Shown here one piece after another: positions 36,135-45,402 of a DNA stretch of 64,000 nt. The notes below the pieces were generated by a model. That model searched no databases. It saw nothing but the letters and a program-made list of their open reading frames with translations, and had not been told where the DNA came from. The position numbers and the translations under genes are program-made. Numbering within the stretch: position 1 is the first letter of the stretch; each line of letters starts with the position of its first letter. The stretch covers positions 186,001 to 250,000 of the forward strand of contig CAWGJU010000015.1 in the NCBI GenBank assembly GCA_963822985.1, read 5' to 3'. The stretch is from Thermohalobaculum sp963822985 (lineage in GTDB: Bacteria; Pseudomonadota; Alphaproteobacteria; Rhodobacterales; Rhodobacteraceae).

Positions 36135-36938
36135 TCAGGATCGCTGACGCGCCGGGCGCCGGCGCTGGCGCACGCGAAGATGGCCGCCCTCGGCTTTCTC
36201 GAGGTCGAAGGCGCCGGCCTTGCGAACGACGTCGGACAGCTTGCCCTGGCCGAAACTGCGCGGGTCGAAATCGGGCGCGATGTTCTGCAGCCGGTTGCCG
36301 AGCGCCGAGAGGGTGACCCAGCCTTCGTCGTCCTCGAGGTCGGCCATCGCGCGCAGGATGAGCGGGGTCGCCTTGGAGGGCGGCTCCTTCTCCGGCTCCT
36401 CGGCCGGCTGAGCCTCGGCCTTCTGCCCCGCGGCGGCCGCCGGAACGGCTCCTGCGGCGTCCGGCGCCGACGGGGCGGCCGCCGCGGCCGTGCTCTCGGC
36501 CGGGCCGAGATTGTCGAAGTAGATGAACCGGTTGCAGGCGTTGCGGAAGGCCGGCGGCGTCTTGCGCTCGCCAAAGCCGATCACCGTCTTGCCGCTCTCG
36601 CGGAGCCGCTGGGCGAGGCGGGTGAAGTCGCTGTCCGAGCTGACCAGGCAGAAGGTGTCGACCGCGCCCGTGTGCATGAGGTCCATGGCATCGATGACCA
36701 GCGCAATGTCCGACGTGTTCTTGCCGGTGACATAGGGAAACTGCTGCTGCGGCAGGATGGCCAGCTCCTGCAGGCGCCTGACCCAGCCACCCAGCCGCGA
36801 ACTGGTCACGTCGCCGTAGAGGCGCCGGACATTGGCCTCGCCATGCTTGGCGACCTCCTCGAAGACGGCCCCGGCATGCGCCGCGCTGGCGTTGTCAGCG
36901 TCGATCAGGACGGCGACGCGCCGCGTTCCGCTCTCCAT
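36135..36938 (-). CDS. NYN/LabA-like (DUF88) protein with C-terminal OST-HTH
   Basis: 267 residues, intact. Residues 5-150 form a PIN-like NYN domain with the acidic residues of VAVLIDADNASAAHAG, SDIALVIDAMDLMHTGAVDT and FCLVSSDSDFTRLAQRL. After an Ala/Pro/Glu-rich linker, residues 195-260 match an OST-HTH/LOTUS-type domain (LILRAMADLEDDEGWVTLSA then LGNRLQNIAPDFDPRSFGQ). Such proteins are putative RNases or RNA binders. GGAGA lies 8 bases before ATG 36938. Convergent with bchO and divergent from the dehydrogenase. Confidence 0.85.
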   Translation of the reverse strand: MESGTRRVAVLIDADNASAAHAGAVFEEVAKHGEANVRRLYGDVTSSRLGGWVRRLQELAILPQQQFPYVTGKNTSDIALVIDAMDLMHTGAVDTFCLVSSDSDFTRLAQRLRESGKTVIGFGERKTPPAFRNACNRFIYFDNLGPAESTAAAAAPSAPDAAGAVPAAAAGQKAEAQPAEEPEKEPPSKATPLILRAMADLEDDEGWVTLSALGNRLQNIAPDFDPRSFGQGKLSDVVRKAGAFDLEKAEGGHLRVRQRRRPARQRS

Positions 36939-37065
36939 TGGCGCGTTCTCCGCTCGAAAGGCTCGGCGGACCTTACATGGGCAGGCGGGAGAGCGAAACC
37001 GCGGGCTGACGAGAGCGGTTCGATGACAAAGAAATATTGTTGCGCCGAATCTTGGTCGAGCCTTC

Positions 37066-37093
37066 TTGCCAATCGCGAAGCTGCGGCCATAGT
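37066..37093 (+). promoter_or_regulatory. Candidate promoter of the 3-hydroxyacyl-CoA dehydrogenase gene
   Basis: TTGCCA, 16 bases, CATAGT, ending 80 bases before ATG 37173, in the divergent 234-base gap that is locally AT-richer than its surroundings. Confidence 0.35.
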
Positions 37094-37172
37094 GTACTTC
37101 GCTGCAGTGCACCATGCGCCTGAGAGCGCGAGCGAACTGGCCCGGGACGTGGCCGGAATGCCGGGGAAAAGA

Positions 37173-38048
37173 ATGGAAATCCGCAAAGTGGGCGTCATCG
37201 GCGCCGGGCAGATGGGTGTCGGCATCGCGCAGGTCTTTGCGCAGTCGGGCTACGAGGTTTGGCTGAACGACGTGGATGCGCGCCGGCTGGACTCGGCCCG
37301 CGAGTCGATCGGGCAGGCGATCGACCGGCTGGTCGAGAAGGACCGCGTCACCGCGGCGGAGGCCCAAGCGGCGATGGAGCGGCTGAGGCTCGAGCCCGAG
37401 ATCGCGCGATTGGGGCAGAGCGACCTGATCGTCGAATCGGCGGTCGAGAAGGAGGCGGTGAAGGTGCAGATCTTCGCCGATCTGGCGGCGACTCTCGCGC
37501 CGCACACGATCCTGACCACCAACACCTCGTCGATCTCGATCACGCGGCTGGCGTCGACCACCGACAGGCCCGAGCGGTTCATGGGGCTGCACTTTATGAA
37601 CCCCGTGCCGGTGATGAATCTGGTCGAGCTGATCCGCGGCATCGCGACCGACGATGAGACGTTCAACACCATGAAGGGCGTGGTGGCGTCACTGGGCAAG
37701 ACGGTGGCCGTGGCCGAGGACTTTCCGGCCTTCATCGTCAACCGCATCCTGCTGCCGATGATCAACGAGGCGGTCTACACGCTCTACGAGGGCGTCGGCA
37801 CGGTCGAGTCGATCGACACGGCGATGAAGCTCGGCACGCGGCACCCGATGGGGCCGCTCGAGCTTGCCGACTTCATCGGGCTCGACACCTGCCTCGCCAT
37901 CATGAACGTGCTGCATGACGGCCTGGCCGACACCAAATACCGGCCGTGCCCGCTGCTCGTGAAATACGTCGAAGCGGGGTGGCTCGGCCGGAAGGCCGGG
38001 CGCGGCTTCTACGATTATCGCGGCGACGTGCCGGTGCCGACGCGCTGA
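37173..38048 (+). CDS. 3-hydroxybutyryl/3-hydroxyacyl-CoA dehydrogenase
   Basis: 291 residues, intact. NAD-binding KVGVIGAGQMGVGIAQVFAQ, TTNTSSISITRLASTTDRPE, catalytic His in FMGLHFMNPVPVMNLVELI, and C-terminal GPLELADFIGLDTCLAIMNV and GWLGRKAGRGFYDY. Length and motifs match the stand-alone PaaH/Hbd family that interconverts 3-hydroxybutyryl-CoA and acetoacetyl-CoA, useful for PHB or fatty acid turnover. An in-frame ATG five codons upstream (37158) is an alternative. Its last 34 bases overlap the convergent kinase gene. Confidence 0.92.
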   Translation: MEIRKVGVIGAGQMGVGIAQVFAQSGYEVWLNDVDARRLDSARESIGQAIDRLVEKDRVTAAEAQAAMERLRLEPEIARLGQSDLIVESAVEKEAVKVQIFADLAATLAPHTILTTNTSSISITRLASTTDRPERFMGLHFMNPVPVMNLVELIRGIATDDETFNTMKGVVASLGKTVAVAEDFPAFIVNRILLPMINEAVYTLYEGVGTVESIDTAMKLGTRHPMGPLELADFIGLDTCLAIMNVLHDGLADTKYRPCPLLVKYVEAGWLGRKAGRGFYDYRGDVPVPTR

Positions 38049-39382
38049 GTGCCTCGGCTGCCCGCGCGGGCGAGCGGGGGTGCCCCCCCGTCCCGCTGTG
38101 CCCCGTCCCGCTGTGCCCCGTCCCGCTGTGCCGCGGCCCCGGCGAGCGGCAGCCAAACCGTGAAGCTCGAGCCCTTGCCGAGCTCGCTCTCGATCTCGAG
38201 CCTGCCGCGGTGACGGTTGACGATGTGCTTGACGATGGCGAGGCCGAGGCCCGTGCCGCCCTTCTCGCGCGAGCGCTTTACCGAGACGCGGTAGAACCGC
38301 TCGGTCAGGCGCGGGATGTGCTGGCGGGCGATGCCGGGGCCGGTGTCGCGCACGGCGATGCCTACCAGCCCGGCCGCGTCGGCCTGCGGCAGCACGGCCG
38401 CCACGCTGACCTCGGTGCCCGGACCGCCATATTTGATCGCGTTGTCGATCAGGTTGCGGAACAGCTGCGACAGCTCGTTGCGCTCGCCGCGCACCAGCGG
38501 CCGGCCCTCGGGCGGAACATAGTCGAGGCGCACGCCGGCCGCCTCGGCGCTGGCGCGCAGCGCGTCGACGACCTCGCCGATCACGCCCGCCAGATCCTGC
38601 GGCTCGCGCGGCGTCACGCGCTCGTTCAGCTCGATCCGGTTGAGCGACAGGAGGTCCTCGACGAGCCGCGTCATGCGCTGGGTCTGGGCGGCGAGCATGC
38701 CGAGGAAGCGTTCGGTCGCCGCGGGGTCCTCGCGGGCATGGCCGAGCAGCGTCTCGATGATGGCGGAGACGGCGGCGAGCGGCGTCTTCAGCTCGTGGCT
38801 GGCGTTGGCGACGAAGTCGCGGTGGAGCTCGCCGGCCCGGCGCGCCGCGGTCTGGTCCTCGATGGCGACGACGACCTCGCCCCCGCCGCTTTCGACCGGC
38901 CGGATATGCGCGCGCAGATGCGCCTCGCCGCTGCGCGCCAGCCGGAACTCGATCGTGCCGGGCGTCCGGTCCGCGAGCGCCGCCTCGATCCCGTCGAGCA
39001 GCCGCCGCGCGCGGATCGTCGCGACGGCGAGCCCGCCGGTGGCCGGAAGCCCGAAGAGCTCGGCGGCATGGCGGTTTGCGAAGCTGATCGCGCCCTCCGC
39101 CGAGACGACCATCAGGCCGACGGGCAGCGCGTCGAGCAGGCGCGGCGCCTCGGCCCCGTCGACCGCCGTCGCCGGCCGGGAGGTGGCGATGGCGTTCGCC
39201 GGCCGGATCCGGGGCTGGTCGGCGCGCGGCAGGAAAGAGGTGGCGAGCGACGCCGCGGCCGCGCCCAGGGCGGCCGCCGCCAGCGTGCCGAGCGCGTCGC
39301 CGGTCGCGACCAGCGCGACCGCCCCTGCCAGGGTTGCCGCCAAGGCGGGGAGAAGTGCGGCAATCAAGCGCTGAGGACCCAT
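38015..39382 (-). CDS. PAS-containing sensor histidine kinase (PhoR-like)
   Basis: 455 residues: two N-terminal hydrophobic helices (MGPQRLIAALLPALAATLAG and LGTLAAAALGAAAASLATSF), a PAS domain (LLDALPVGLMVVSAEGAISF), the HisKA H-box FVANASHELKTPLAAVSAII, N-box LFRNLIDNAIKYGGPG, and ATP-lid motifs VRDTGPGIARQHI and GGTGLGLAIVKHIVNRHRG. The C-terminus carries three copies of AQRDG. No response regulator is adjacent. Start ATG 39382 begins at the first membrane helix; ATG 39457 would add 25 residues. The 3' end overlaps the convergent dehydrogenase by 34 bases. Confidence 0.88.
   Translation of the reverse strand: MGPQRLIAALLPALAATLAGAVALVATGDALGTLAAAALGAAAASLATSFLPRADQPRIRPANAIATSRPATAVDGAEAPRLLDALPVGLMVVSAEGAISFANRHAAELFGLPATGGLAVATIRARRLLDGIEAALADRTPGTIEFRLARSGEAHLRAHIRPVESGGGEVVVAIEDQTAARRAGELHRDFVANASHELKTPLAAVSAIIETLLGHAREDPAATERFLGMLAAQTQRMTRLVEDLLSLNRIELNERVTPREPQDLAGVIGEVVDALRASAEAAGVRLDYVPPEGRPLVRGERNELSQLFRNLIDNAIKYGGPGTEVSVAAVLPQADAAGLVGIAVRDTGPGIARQHIPRLTERFYRVSVKRSREKGGTGLGLAIVKHIVNRHRGRLEIESELGKGSSFTVWLPLAGAAAQRDGAQRDGAQRDGGAPPLARAGSRGTQRVGTGTSPR
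38086..38130. repeat. 15-bp tandem repeat, three exact copies
   Basis: CCCCGTCCCGCTGTG repeated three times head to tail, in frame at the 3' end of the histidine kinase gene, adding the AQRDG repeats to its C-terminus. Confidence 0.9.
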
Positions 39383-39504
39383 CAGTCGGTCGAAAAGGCC
39401 AATCGTGCCGCAAACTAGCACAGCTCGACTCGTGCAACGTACTGGAAAGGCGTTCATCCCACCGTCATATGGTGGAAGGCTGGCTGGGGCAGGGCGATGG
39501 CTGG

Positions 39505-39967
39505 ATGATCCGTTACACGCTGAAATGCCCGTCGGGCCATGTGTTCGAGTTCGTGGTTCCGCGACTCGGCGTCGTTCGACGCGCTGGCCGGCGAGGGGCA
39601 CGTTGCCTGTGCGCTCTGCGGGGCCAGAACGGTCGAGAAGGCGCTGATGGCGCCTGCCGTGCGGGGCGAGGAGCGTCGCGGCGCGCGGCGTGCTGCGACT
39701 GCTGCGACTGCCGAGGCCGCGCCGCCGGCGAAGCTGGCCGAGCCAGGCTCGCCGGCCGAGCGCGCTCTGGCCGAATTGCGGCGCCATCTGAGCGAGACCT
39801 CCGACTATGTCGGCAAGACGTTCGCCGACGAGGCGCGGCGCATCCATCTGGGCGAGGCGGATGCGCGGTCGATCTGGGGAGAGGCGAGCGCCGAGGAGGC
39901 GAAGTCGCTCGAGGAGGAGGGCATTCCAGTCGCGCCGCTGCCCTGGCTCTCGCGCCGGGATGACTGA
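39505..39967 (+). CDS. DUF1178 family protein (zinc-ribbon-like)
   Basis: About 154 residues: N-terminal IRYTLKCPSGHVFE, then WFRDSASFDALAGEGHVACA, a CxxC pair with the earlier Cys (CALCGARTVEKALMAPAV), and the conserved C-terminus VGKTFADEARRIHLGEADAR and EEAKSLEEEGIPVAPLPWL. This matches DUF1178, common in alphaproteobacteria and of unknown function. One inserted T near 39552 breaks the frame after the first Cys. Start ATG 39505 matches the family N-terminus; ATG 39469-39471 would add an unconserved leader. Confidence 0.8.
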
Positions 39968-40041
39968 GCCAGGACTGAGCCGCGGACTGAGGCGGGGACT
40001 GACGCGGGCCGCCGACGGCCCGCGGGGTTGTCGGTCGAGGC

Positions 40042-41074
40042 TCAGTTGTCGAAGCCGACTTCCTCGACCAGCCTGAGCGCGGCTGCGCGGTTGGCGGCGA
40101 TGTCGGTCAGGGGCAGCGCGTCAGGCTCCATCGCGCCCCAGCTCTTCACGAGATCGGAGGGATCGACCGAGGCCAGCACCGGGTATTCCGAGTTGATCTC
40201 GGCATAGATCTCCTGGCCCTCGGGCGAGGCGAGGAACTCCATCAGCTCGACCGCCGCGGTGCGGTGCGGCGCCGCCTTGGTCATCGCCATGCCGGAGATG
40301 TTCATGTGCGTGCCGCCGTTCTCGAATTGCGGGAAGACGACGTTGACGCTCTCGGCCCACTCCTTTTGTTCGGGGTCGCCGAGCATCGCCGCCATGTAAT
40401 AGTTGTTGCCGAGCGAGATGTCGCATTCGCCGGCCCAGATGGCCTTGACCTGCGCCCGGTCGTTGCCCTGCGGCTTGCGCGCCAGGTTCGCCTTCAGGGC
40501 CTTGAGCCAGTCGCGCGTGTAGTCCTCGCCATGATGGGCGATCATCGCGCCGATCAGGCCCAGCGTGTAGGAATGCGCGCCCGGGCGGGTGCAGATGCGG
40601 CCCTTCCACTTGTCGTTGGCGAGATCCTCGTAGGTGGTGATCTCGGACGGATCGACACGCTCCTTCGAGGCGTAGATCAGGCGGGCGCGCGCCGTCACGC
40701 CGAACCAGTGGTTCTGGTCGTCGCGCATCTCGGCCGGGATGTGGTCCAGCAGGGCCGCCGAACTCGACGGGCTGTGTCAGGCCGGCATCCTTGAGTTCCG
40801 TCAGCCGCGAGATGTCGACGGTGAAGACGAGGTCGGCGGGGCTGCGCTTGCCCTCGGCCTTCAGGCGCTCGAGCATGCCTTCCTCGAGGAAGACGGTGTT
40901 GACCGTGTGCCCGGACTGCTCCTCGAAGGCATCGATGAGGGGCTTGATCAGCTCGGGTTGCCGATAGGAGTAGACGTTGACTTCCGCGGCGTTCGCCGCG
41001 GTGACGACTTCCGCGGCGTTCGCCGCGGTGACTGTCGCCGCGACGATGGCGGCAAGGCTGAGCGCACGGTTCAC
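40042..41074 (-). CDS. Iron(III)-type ABC transporter substrate-binding protein
   Basis: About 343 residues. Signal peptide NRALSLAAIVAATVTAANA, then EVNVYSYRQPELIKPLIDAF, FTVDISRLTELKDAGLTQPV, TRPGAHSYTLGLIGAMIAHH and SLGNNYYMAAMLGDPEQK; the paired Tyr and overall plan fit FbpA/FutA ferric-ion-binding proteins of class II binding folds. Frame change near 40762 (GAG-t-TCG). GTG 41074 follows GGAGGAGGTACC, much better than an upstream ATG. A 27-bp duplication doubles the signal-peptidase site. No permease or ATPase gene adjoins it. Confidence 0.82.
40979..41032. repeat. 27-bp perfect tandem duplication at the signal-peptide cleavage site
   Basis: Two head-to-tail copies of a 27-base unit, coding VTAANAAEV twice. 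Each copy contains an ANA-AE processing site. Confidence 0.9.
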
Positions 41075-41162
41075 GGTACCTCCTCCCGGGGTTTCTGGGT
41101 GCACCGCCGTGAGTACCTGAGTAAAACGCATTGTCAATCCTGATCGAGATTGTCGGGATTGG

Positions 41163-41669
41163 TCACCCCGCCGCCGCCGCCGCCGCGGCGGCCGCAGCCG
41201 ACGAAGCCGATGCTGCTGCTGGAGCCGCGGCGGCCAGGCTCGCCGCGGCGCCGAGCGAGAGCGGCCAGCGCAGCGTCGGCCACCAGAGCGGCGCACCCCC
41301 GGCGCGGGTGAGCGACAGGTCGGCCAGAAGCAGGCCGAGAAAGCCGATCCCCAGCATCAGCAGCGCCAGCGGAGACGGCAGCGCGGCGGCACCCCAGGCA
41401 TAGAGCGCGGGGACGACCGAGGCGCCGAGCAGCCGCCAGCTCGGGCCATCGGCCAGGCCGGCGGCGGCCAGCCCCCAGCGGCAGCCGCCCATGAACGAGA
41501 GAATGATCGCGCCATAGCCGGCGAGCAGGCGGACGGCCAGCGCCTTCAGCGAAACGTCCGGCAGCCAGGCGAGAAGGGCGAGCGCAAAGAACGGGACGAG
41601 CCCCGCGAGCCCGAGCCAGCGCGCCGCCGCGGGAACGCCGGGCATCCATCGCTCGGTCCGGTCGCTCAT
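41163..41669 (-). CDS. DUF3429 family membrane protein
   Basis: 168 residues with five hydrophobic segments, including WLGLAGLVPFFALALLAWLP, VRLLAGYGAIILSFMGGCRW and LALLMLGIGFLGLLLADLSL. The GAIILSFMGGCRWG segment is typical of DUF3429. Function unknown. Its C-terminus is a Ser/Ala run ending in about ten Ala coded by GCC/GCG repeats (41166-41205), a likely slippage site. AAGGAGA precedes ATG 41669. Located just upstream of the iron-binding protein gene on the same strand. Confidence 0.75.
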   Translation of the reverse strand: MSDRTERWMPGVPAAARWLGLAGLVPFFALALLAWLPDVSLKALAVRLLAGYGAIILSFMGGCRWGLAAAGLADGPSWRLLGASVVPALYAWGAAALPSPLALLMLGIGFLGLLLADLSLTRAGGAPLWWPTLRWPLSLGAAASLAAAAPAAASASSAAAAAAAAAAG

Positions 41670-41813
41670 CTGGCTCTCTCCTTCGTTGCTCGCGCCTTCC
41701 AGAGTAGGGCAGGGCCGCGAAGAGACGAGGGCGCAGGGTGCCAAAGCGGGGCAGCCGGTTGACGAAGTCCCCTTGGTCCCCTTATCCGGTCGCGCGCCAG
41801 AACCGGAGGATCG

Positions 41814-42677
41814 ATGGGCTGCCGCATCATTCAGAGCCTGTCGGAGGTCTCGGGCGAGTACGACGCCGTCCTCTGCGACCTTTGGGGCTGCTATCACGAC
41901 GGCATCACCCCGTATCGGGCGGCCGTCGACGCCTGCCGCGGCTTTCGCGCTTCCGGTGGCCTGGTCGTCCTTTTGACCAACGCCCCCCGGCCCGCCGCCT
42001 CGGTCCGGAAATTCCTCGACCACATTGGCGCTCCCAGCGACAGCTATGACGAGATCGTCTCCTCGGGCGGCGCCTGCCAGGCGGCGCTGCAGAGCGGGGC
42101 CTTCGGGCACCGGATCCAGTATGTCGGGCCGGAGCGCGACCTGCACATGCTGACCGACATCGGCCTCGAGCCGGCAAGCGCTGGAGAGGCCGAGGGGGTG
42201 CTCGTCGCCGGGCTGCGCGACGACAGCGTCGAGACGCCGGCGGACTATGCCGACGAGATCGCCGGCTGGGCGGCGCGCGGCCTGCCGATGCTGTGCGCAA
42301 ACCCGGACATCATCGTCGACAGGGGCGAGGAGCGGCTCTGGTGCGCCGGCGCCATCGCGCGCGACTACGAGGCGGCCGGCGGCCGCGTGGTCTGGTACGG
42401 CAAGCCGCATCAGCCGATCTACGGGCGCTGCTTCGAGGTGCTGGAGCGGCTGGCCGGGCGGCCGGTGCCGCGGGGCCGGGTCCTCGCCATCGGCGACGGC
42501 ATCGCCACGGACGTCGCTGGCGGCATCAGGGCCGGGCTCGACGTCTGCTTCGTCACCGGCGGACTCGCGGCGGGCGAACTCGGCGCCGATCCCGAGCACC
42601 CGGAGCAGGATCGGCTGGAGGCGTTCCTGTCCGAGCACGATCTCGGCCCGCGCTATGCCATAGGCCGGCTGCGCTGA
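41814..42677 (+). CDS. HAD-superfamily phosphatase, TIGR01459 family
   Basis: 287 residues, intact. HAD motif I YDAVLCDLWGCYHDGITPYR (catalytic Asp pair variant DLWG), motif II VLLTNAPRPAASVR, a cap region between, Lys of motif III in VWYGKPHQPIYGR, and motif IV AIGDGIATDVAGGIRAGLDV. This is the subclass IIA group of NagD-like phosphatases typical of alphaproteobacteria. Substrate not predictable. Followed by a 221-base gap and the PEP-mutase-family gene. Confidence 0.88.
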   Translation: MGCRIIQSLSEVSGEYDAVLCDLWGCYHDGITPYRAAVDACRGFRASGGLVVLLTNAPRPAASVRKFLDHIGAPSDSYDEIVSSGGACQAALQSGAFGHRIQYVGPERDLHMLTDIGLEPASAGEAEGVLVAGLRDDSVETPADYADEIAGWAARGLPMLCANPDIIVDRGEERLWCAGAIARDYEAAGGRVVWYGKPHQPIYGRCFEVLERLAGRPVPRGRVLAIGDGIATDVAGGIRAGLDVCFVTGGLAAGELGADPEHPEQDRLEAFLSEHDLGPRYAIGRLR

Positions 42678-42898
42678 GCCTGGGGGCCAGGGCGCCAGGG
42701 GGCGACGCCGCAGTTCGCAAGGACGCTGGAGACGACCGGCTTCGGCCAGTGCCTGTTCGCCGGACCGCATCGCCGGCGCATGTGACTCGAGGGGCTTGAC
42801 GAAGTCGGCCTGACGCTCGATTGCGCTTCTGCCATCGACAGCTTCGGGGCGCGCCACTCCGGCGCCGCGCCCCGGATCTTCCTGAACGAAAGGTCCGC

Positions 42899-43765
42899 AT
42901 GAGGCCACCGACCTGGAAAGAGCTCGTCTCGCGCCCCGAGCCGCTGCTGCTGCCCTGCGCGCACGACGCGCTCTCGGCGCGGCTGATCGAGCAGGCGGGC
43001 TTCGCCGCCTATTCGATCGGCGGCTTTCCGCTGGTCGGGTCGCGCTACGGGCTGCCCGATGTCGGTCTGGTCGGCCTCGGCGAGATGGCGGCCGGCATGC
43101 GCGACATCGTCGCCGCCTCGTCGCTGCCGGTGCTGGTCGACGCCGACGACGGCTATGGCGACACAAAGAACGTGGCCCGCACGCTGCGGACCTATGAGGA
43201 GATGGGCGTCTCGGCGATCTTCTTCGAGGACCAGGTGGCGCCCAAGCGCTGCGGGCACATGGCCGGCAAGGACGTGGTGCCCGCGGCGGTGATGGCGGAG
43301 AAGATCGCGATCGCGGCGCGCGCCCGGCGCGACCCTGACACGTTCATCCTGGCCCGGACGGACGCGCGCGCCGTGCACGGGCTCGACGAGGCGCTGCGGC
43401 GCGGCGAGAAGTACCTCGAGGCCGGCGCCGACGGCCTGTTCATCGAGGCGCCCGAGAGCGCCGACGAGCTCGAGCGGATCGGCCGCCATTTCGGGGGCGT
43501 GCCCCAGCTCGCCAACATGCTCGAGGGCGGGCGCACGCCGCTGCTGCCGCCTGGCGAGCTGCACGCGATGGGCTTCTCGATGGTCGCCTATCCGACGACG
43601 CTGCTTTTTCGCGTGGCGCTGACCATGCAAAAGGCACTCGGCGACCTCGCGGCGGGGCGGCTCTCGCTGGAGGGCGAGGGGGTCGATTTCGAGGCTTTCA
43701 AGGCGATCGTCGGCTATGGCGACTGGGCGGCGTGGGAAACGCCGCGCCCGCCGCGGCAGGGATGA
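42899..43765 (+). CDS. Isocitrate lyase/PEP mutase family enzyme
   Basis: 288 residues, intact. TIM barrel with LLPCAHDALSARLIEQAGFA, VDADDGYGDTKNVARTLRTY (metal-binding Asp residues), and the signature IFFEDQVAPKRCGHMAGKDV with the lyase Cys, then RTDARAVHGLDEALRRGEKY. Members are methylisocitrate lyases, oxaloacetate decarboxylases or carboxy-PEP mutases; the KRCGH loop favours a lyase acting on a 2-hydroxy or 2-keto dicarboxylate. Its stop overlaps the ATPase gene start (ATGA), so it is translationally tied to the ABC importer, suggesting that the enzyme acts on the imported compound. Confidence 0.85.
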   Translation: MRPPTWKELVSRPEPLLLPCAHDALSARLIEQAGFAAYSIGGFPLVGSRYGLPDVGLVGLGEMAAGMRDIVAASSLPVLVDADDGYGDTKNVARTLRTYEEMGVSAIFFEDQVAPKRCGHMAGKDVVPAAVMAEKIAIAARARRDPDTFILARTDARAVHGLDEALRRGEKYLEAGADGLFIEAPESADELERIGRHFGGVPQLANMLEGGRTPLLPPGELHAMGFSMVAYPTTLLFRVALTMQKALGDLAAGRLSLEGEGVDFEAFKAIVGYGDWAAWETPRPPRQG

Positions 43766-44589
43766 GTGCCTTGCGGGACGCCGCGACCGCCGGGCCGGCC
43801 GTCTCATTGGGCGACATCCGGATCACCTTCGTCGACCGGACGGGGCAGGGCTACACGGCCGTGACCGATGCCAGCCTCGACGTGGCCGATGGCGAGTTCG
43901 TGGCGATCGTGGGTCCCACGGGCTGCGGTAAGTCCACGCTGCTGAACGTCGCCGCCGGGCTGCTCAAGCCCTCGGCAGGACGCTGCGCCATCTTCGGGCA
44001 GGAGCTTGCGGGCTTGAACCGCGAGGCCGGCTATCTTTTCCAGTCCGACGCGCTGATGCCCTGGAAGACGGCCATCGAGAACGTCGCGATCTCGCTCGAG
44101 GTCAACGGGACGCGCGGGACGGAAGCGCGCGAGCGGGCGCAGGGCTGGCTCGGTCGCGTCGGGTTGTCCGCCTTCGGCGACCGCTATCCGCACCAGCTCT
44201 CGGGCGGGCAGCGCAAGCGCGTCGCGCTGGCGCAGACGCTGATCCTCGACCCGAAGATCCTGCTGATGGACGAGCCCTTCGGCCCACTCGACGCGCAGAC
44301 CCGCGTGCTGATGGGCGAGCTTTTGCTCGACCTTTGGTCGCGCGACCGCAAGGCGGTGATGTTCGTCACGCACGACCTCGACGAGGCGATCTCGCTCTCG
44401 GACCGGGTCGTCGTGATGGCCGCCGGCCCCGGATCGCGCATCATCGGCCGGTACGATGTGACGCTGGAGAGGCCCCGCGACCCCGCCGAGATCCGGCACA
44501 CCGCCGAGTTCGCCGAGATCCACAAGGAGATCTGGCACACGCTGAAAGGCGAGGTCATCAAGGCCTATGTGACCGAGGACCAGGCATGA
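43762..44589 (+). CDS. ABC transporter ATP-binding protein (nitrate/sulfonate/taurine class)
   Basis: 275 residues. Walker A IVGPTGCGKSTLLNVAAGLL, Q-loop YLFQSDALMPWKTAIENV, signature QLSGGQRKRVALAQTLILDP, Walker B KILLMDEPFGPLDAQTRVLM, H-loop MFVTHDLDEAISLSDRVVVM. The LMPWKTAIENV segment is typical of the SsuB/TauB/NrtD group. Overlaps both neighbours by 4 bases (PEP-mutase-family gene and permease). Confidence 0.92.
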   Translation: MSALRDAATAGPAVSLGDIRITFVDRTGQGYTAVTDASLDVADGEFVAIVGPTGCGKSTLLNVAAGLLKPSAGRCAIFGQELAGLNREAGYLFQSDALMPWKTAIENVAISLEVNGTRGTEARERAQGWLGRVGLSAFGDRYPHQLSGGQRKRVALAQTLILDPKILLMDEPFGPLDAQTRVLMGELLLDLWSRDRKAVMFVTHDLDEAISLSDRVVVMAAGPGSRIIGRYDVTLERPRDPAEIRHTAEFAEIHKEIWHTLKGEVIKAYVTEDQA

Positions 44590-45377
44590 GCCGGACGCGC
44601 ATCATCGTCCTGCGGGTGCTGACCGCGCTGGGGGCGCTGGTCGCCTGGCACCTGCTGACCACCGTGCCGGCGCCGGAAAAGCCGCTGCTCGACCCGTTCT
44701 TCTTCTCGACGCCGGTCGACGTGCTGCAGCGCACGGCGCGGGACATCTTCACCGCCCAGCTCTGGTACGACCTGTCGATCACGCTGCTGGAGACGGCGCT
44801 GGCCTTCGTCATCGGCGTGGTCGCCGGGATCGGCTTCGGCTTCTGGTTCGCCCGGCGCGCGCTGCTCGCCGCCGTCATGGACCCTTACGTGCAGGCGGCG
44901 AACGCGCTGCCGCGCGTCGTGCTGGCGCCGATCTTCGCGCTGTGGTTCGGACTCGGCATCTGGTCCAAGGTGGCGCTTGGCGTCACGCTCGTCTTCTTCA
45001 TCGTCTTCTTCAACGTCTATCAGGGCGTGAAGGAGGTCAGCCCGACCGTGCTCGCCAACGCCCGGATGCTCGGCATGAACGACCGGCAGCTTTTGCGCCA
45101 CGTCTATTTGCCCTCGGCGATGTCGTGGGTGTTCTCGTCGCTGCACACCTCGGTCGGCTTCGCGCTGATCGGGGCGGTGGTCGGCGAATATCTCGGCTCG
45201 GCTGCCGGCCTCGGCTACCGCATCGCGCAGGCCGAGGGCGTCTTCGACGTGACCGGCGTCTTCAGCGGTATGCTGATCCTGATGATTTTCGTCATCCTGA
45301 TCGATAGCGTGGTGACGCTGGCCGAGCGGCGCCTGCTGGTCTGGCGCCCGGCGGCGGCCACGACCGGAACGACCTGA
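44586..45377 (+). CDS. ABC transporter permease (SsuC/TauC class)
   Basis: 263 residues with about six membrane helices; the conserved cytoplasmic coupling loop is EVSPTVLANARMLGMNDRQL followed by LRHVYLPSAMSWVFSSL. FIVFFNVYQGVKEVS and FALIGAVVGEYLGSAAGLGY are typical of the SsuC/TauC/NrtB permeases. Starts in ATGA overlap with the ATPase gene. Confidence 0.92.
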   Translation: MSRTRIIVLRVLTALGALVAWHLLTTVPAPEKPLLDPFFFSTPVDVLQRTARDIFTAQLWYDLSITLLETALAFVIGVVAGIGFGFWFARRALLAAVMDPYVQAANALPRVVLAPIFALWFGLGIWSKVALGVTLVFFIVFFNVYQGVKEVSPTVLANARMLGMNDRQLLRHVYLPSAMSWVFSSLHTSVGFALIGAVVGEYLGSAAGLGYRIAQAEGVFDVTGVFSGMLILMIFVILIDSVVTLAERRLLVWRPAAATTGTT

Positions 45378-45402
45378 CTGGAAAAACAAGGAGGAGACGC
45401 AA

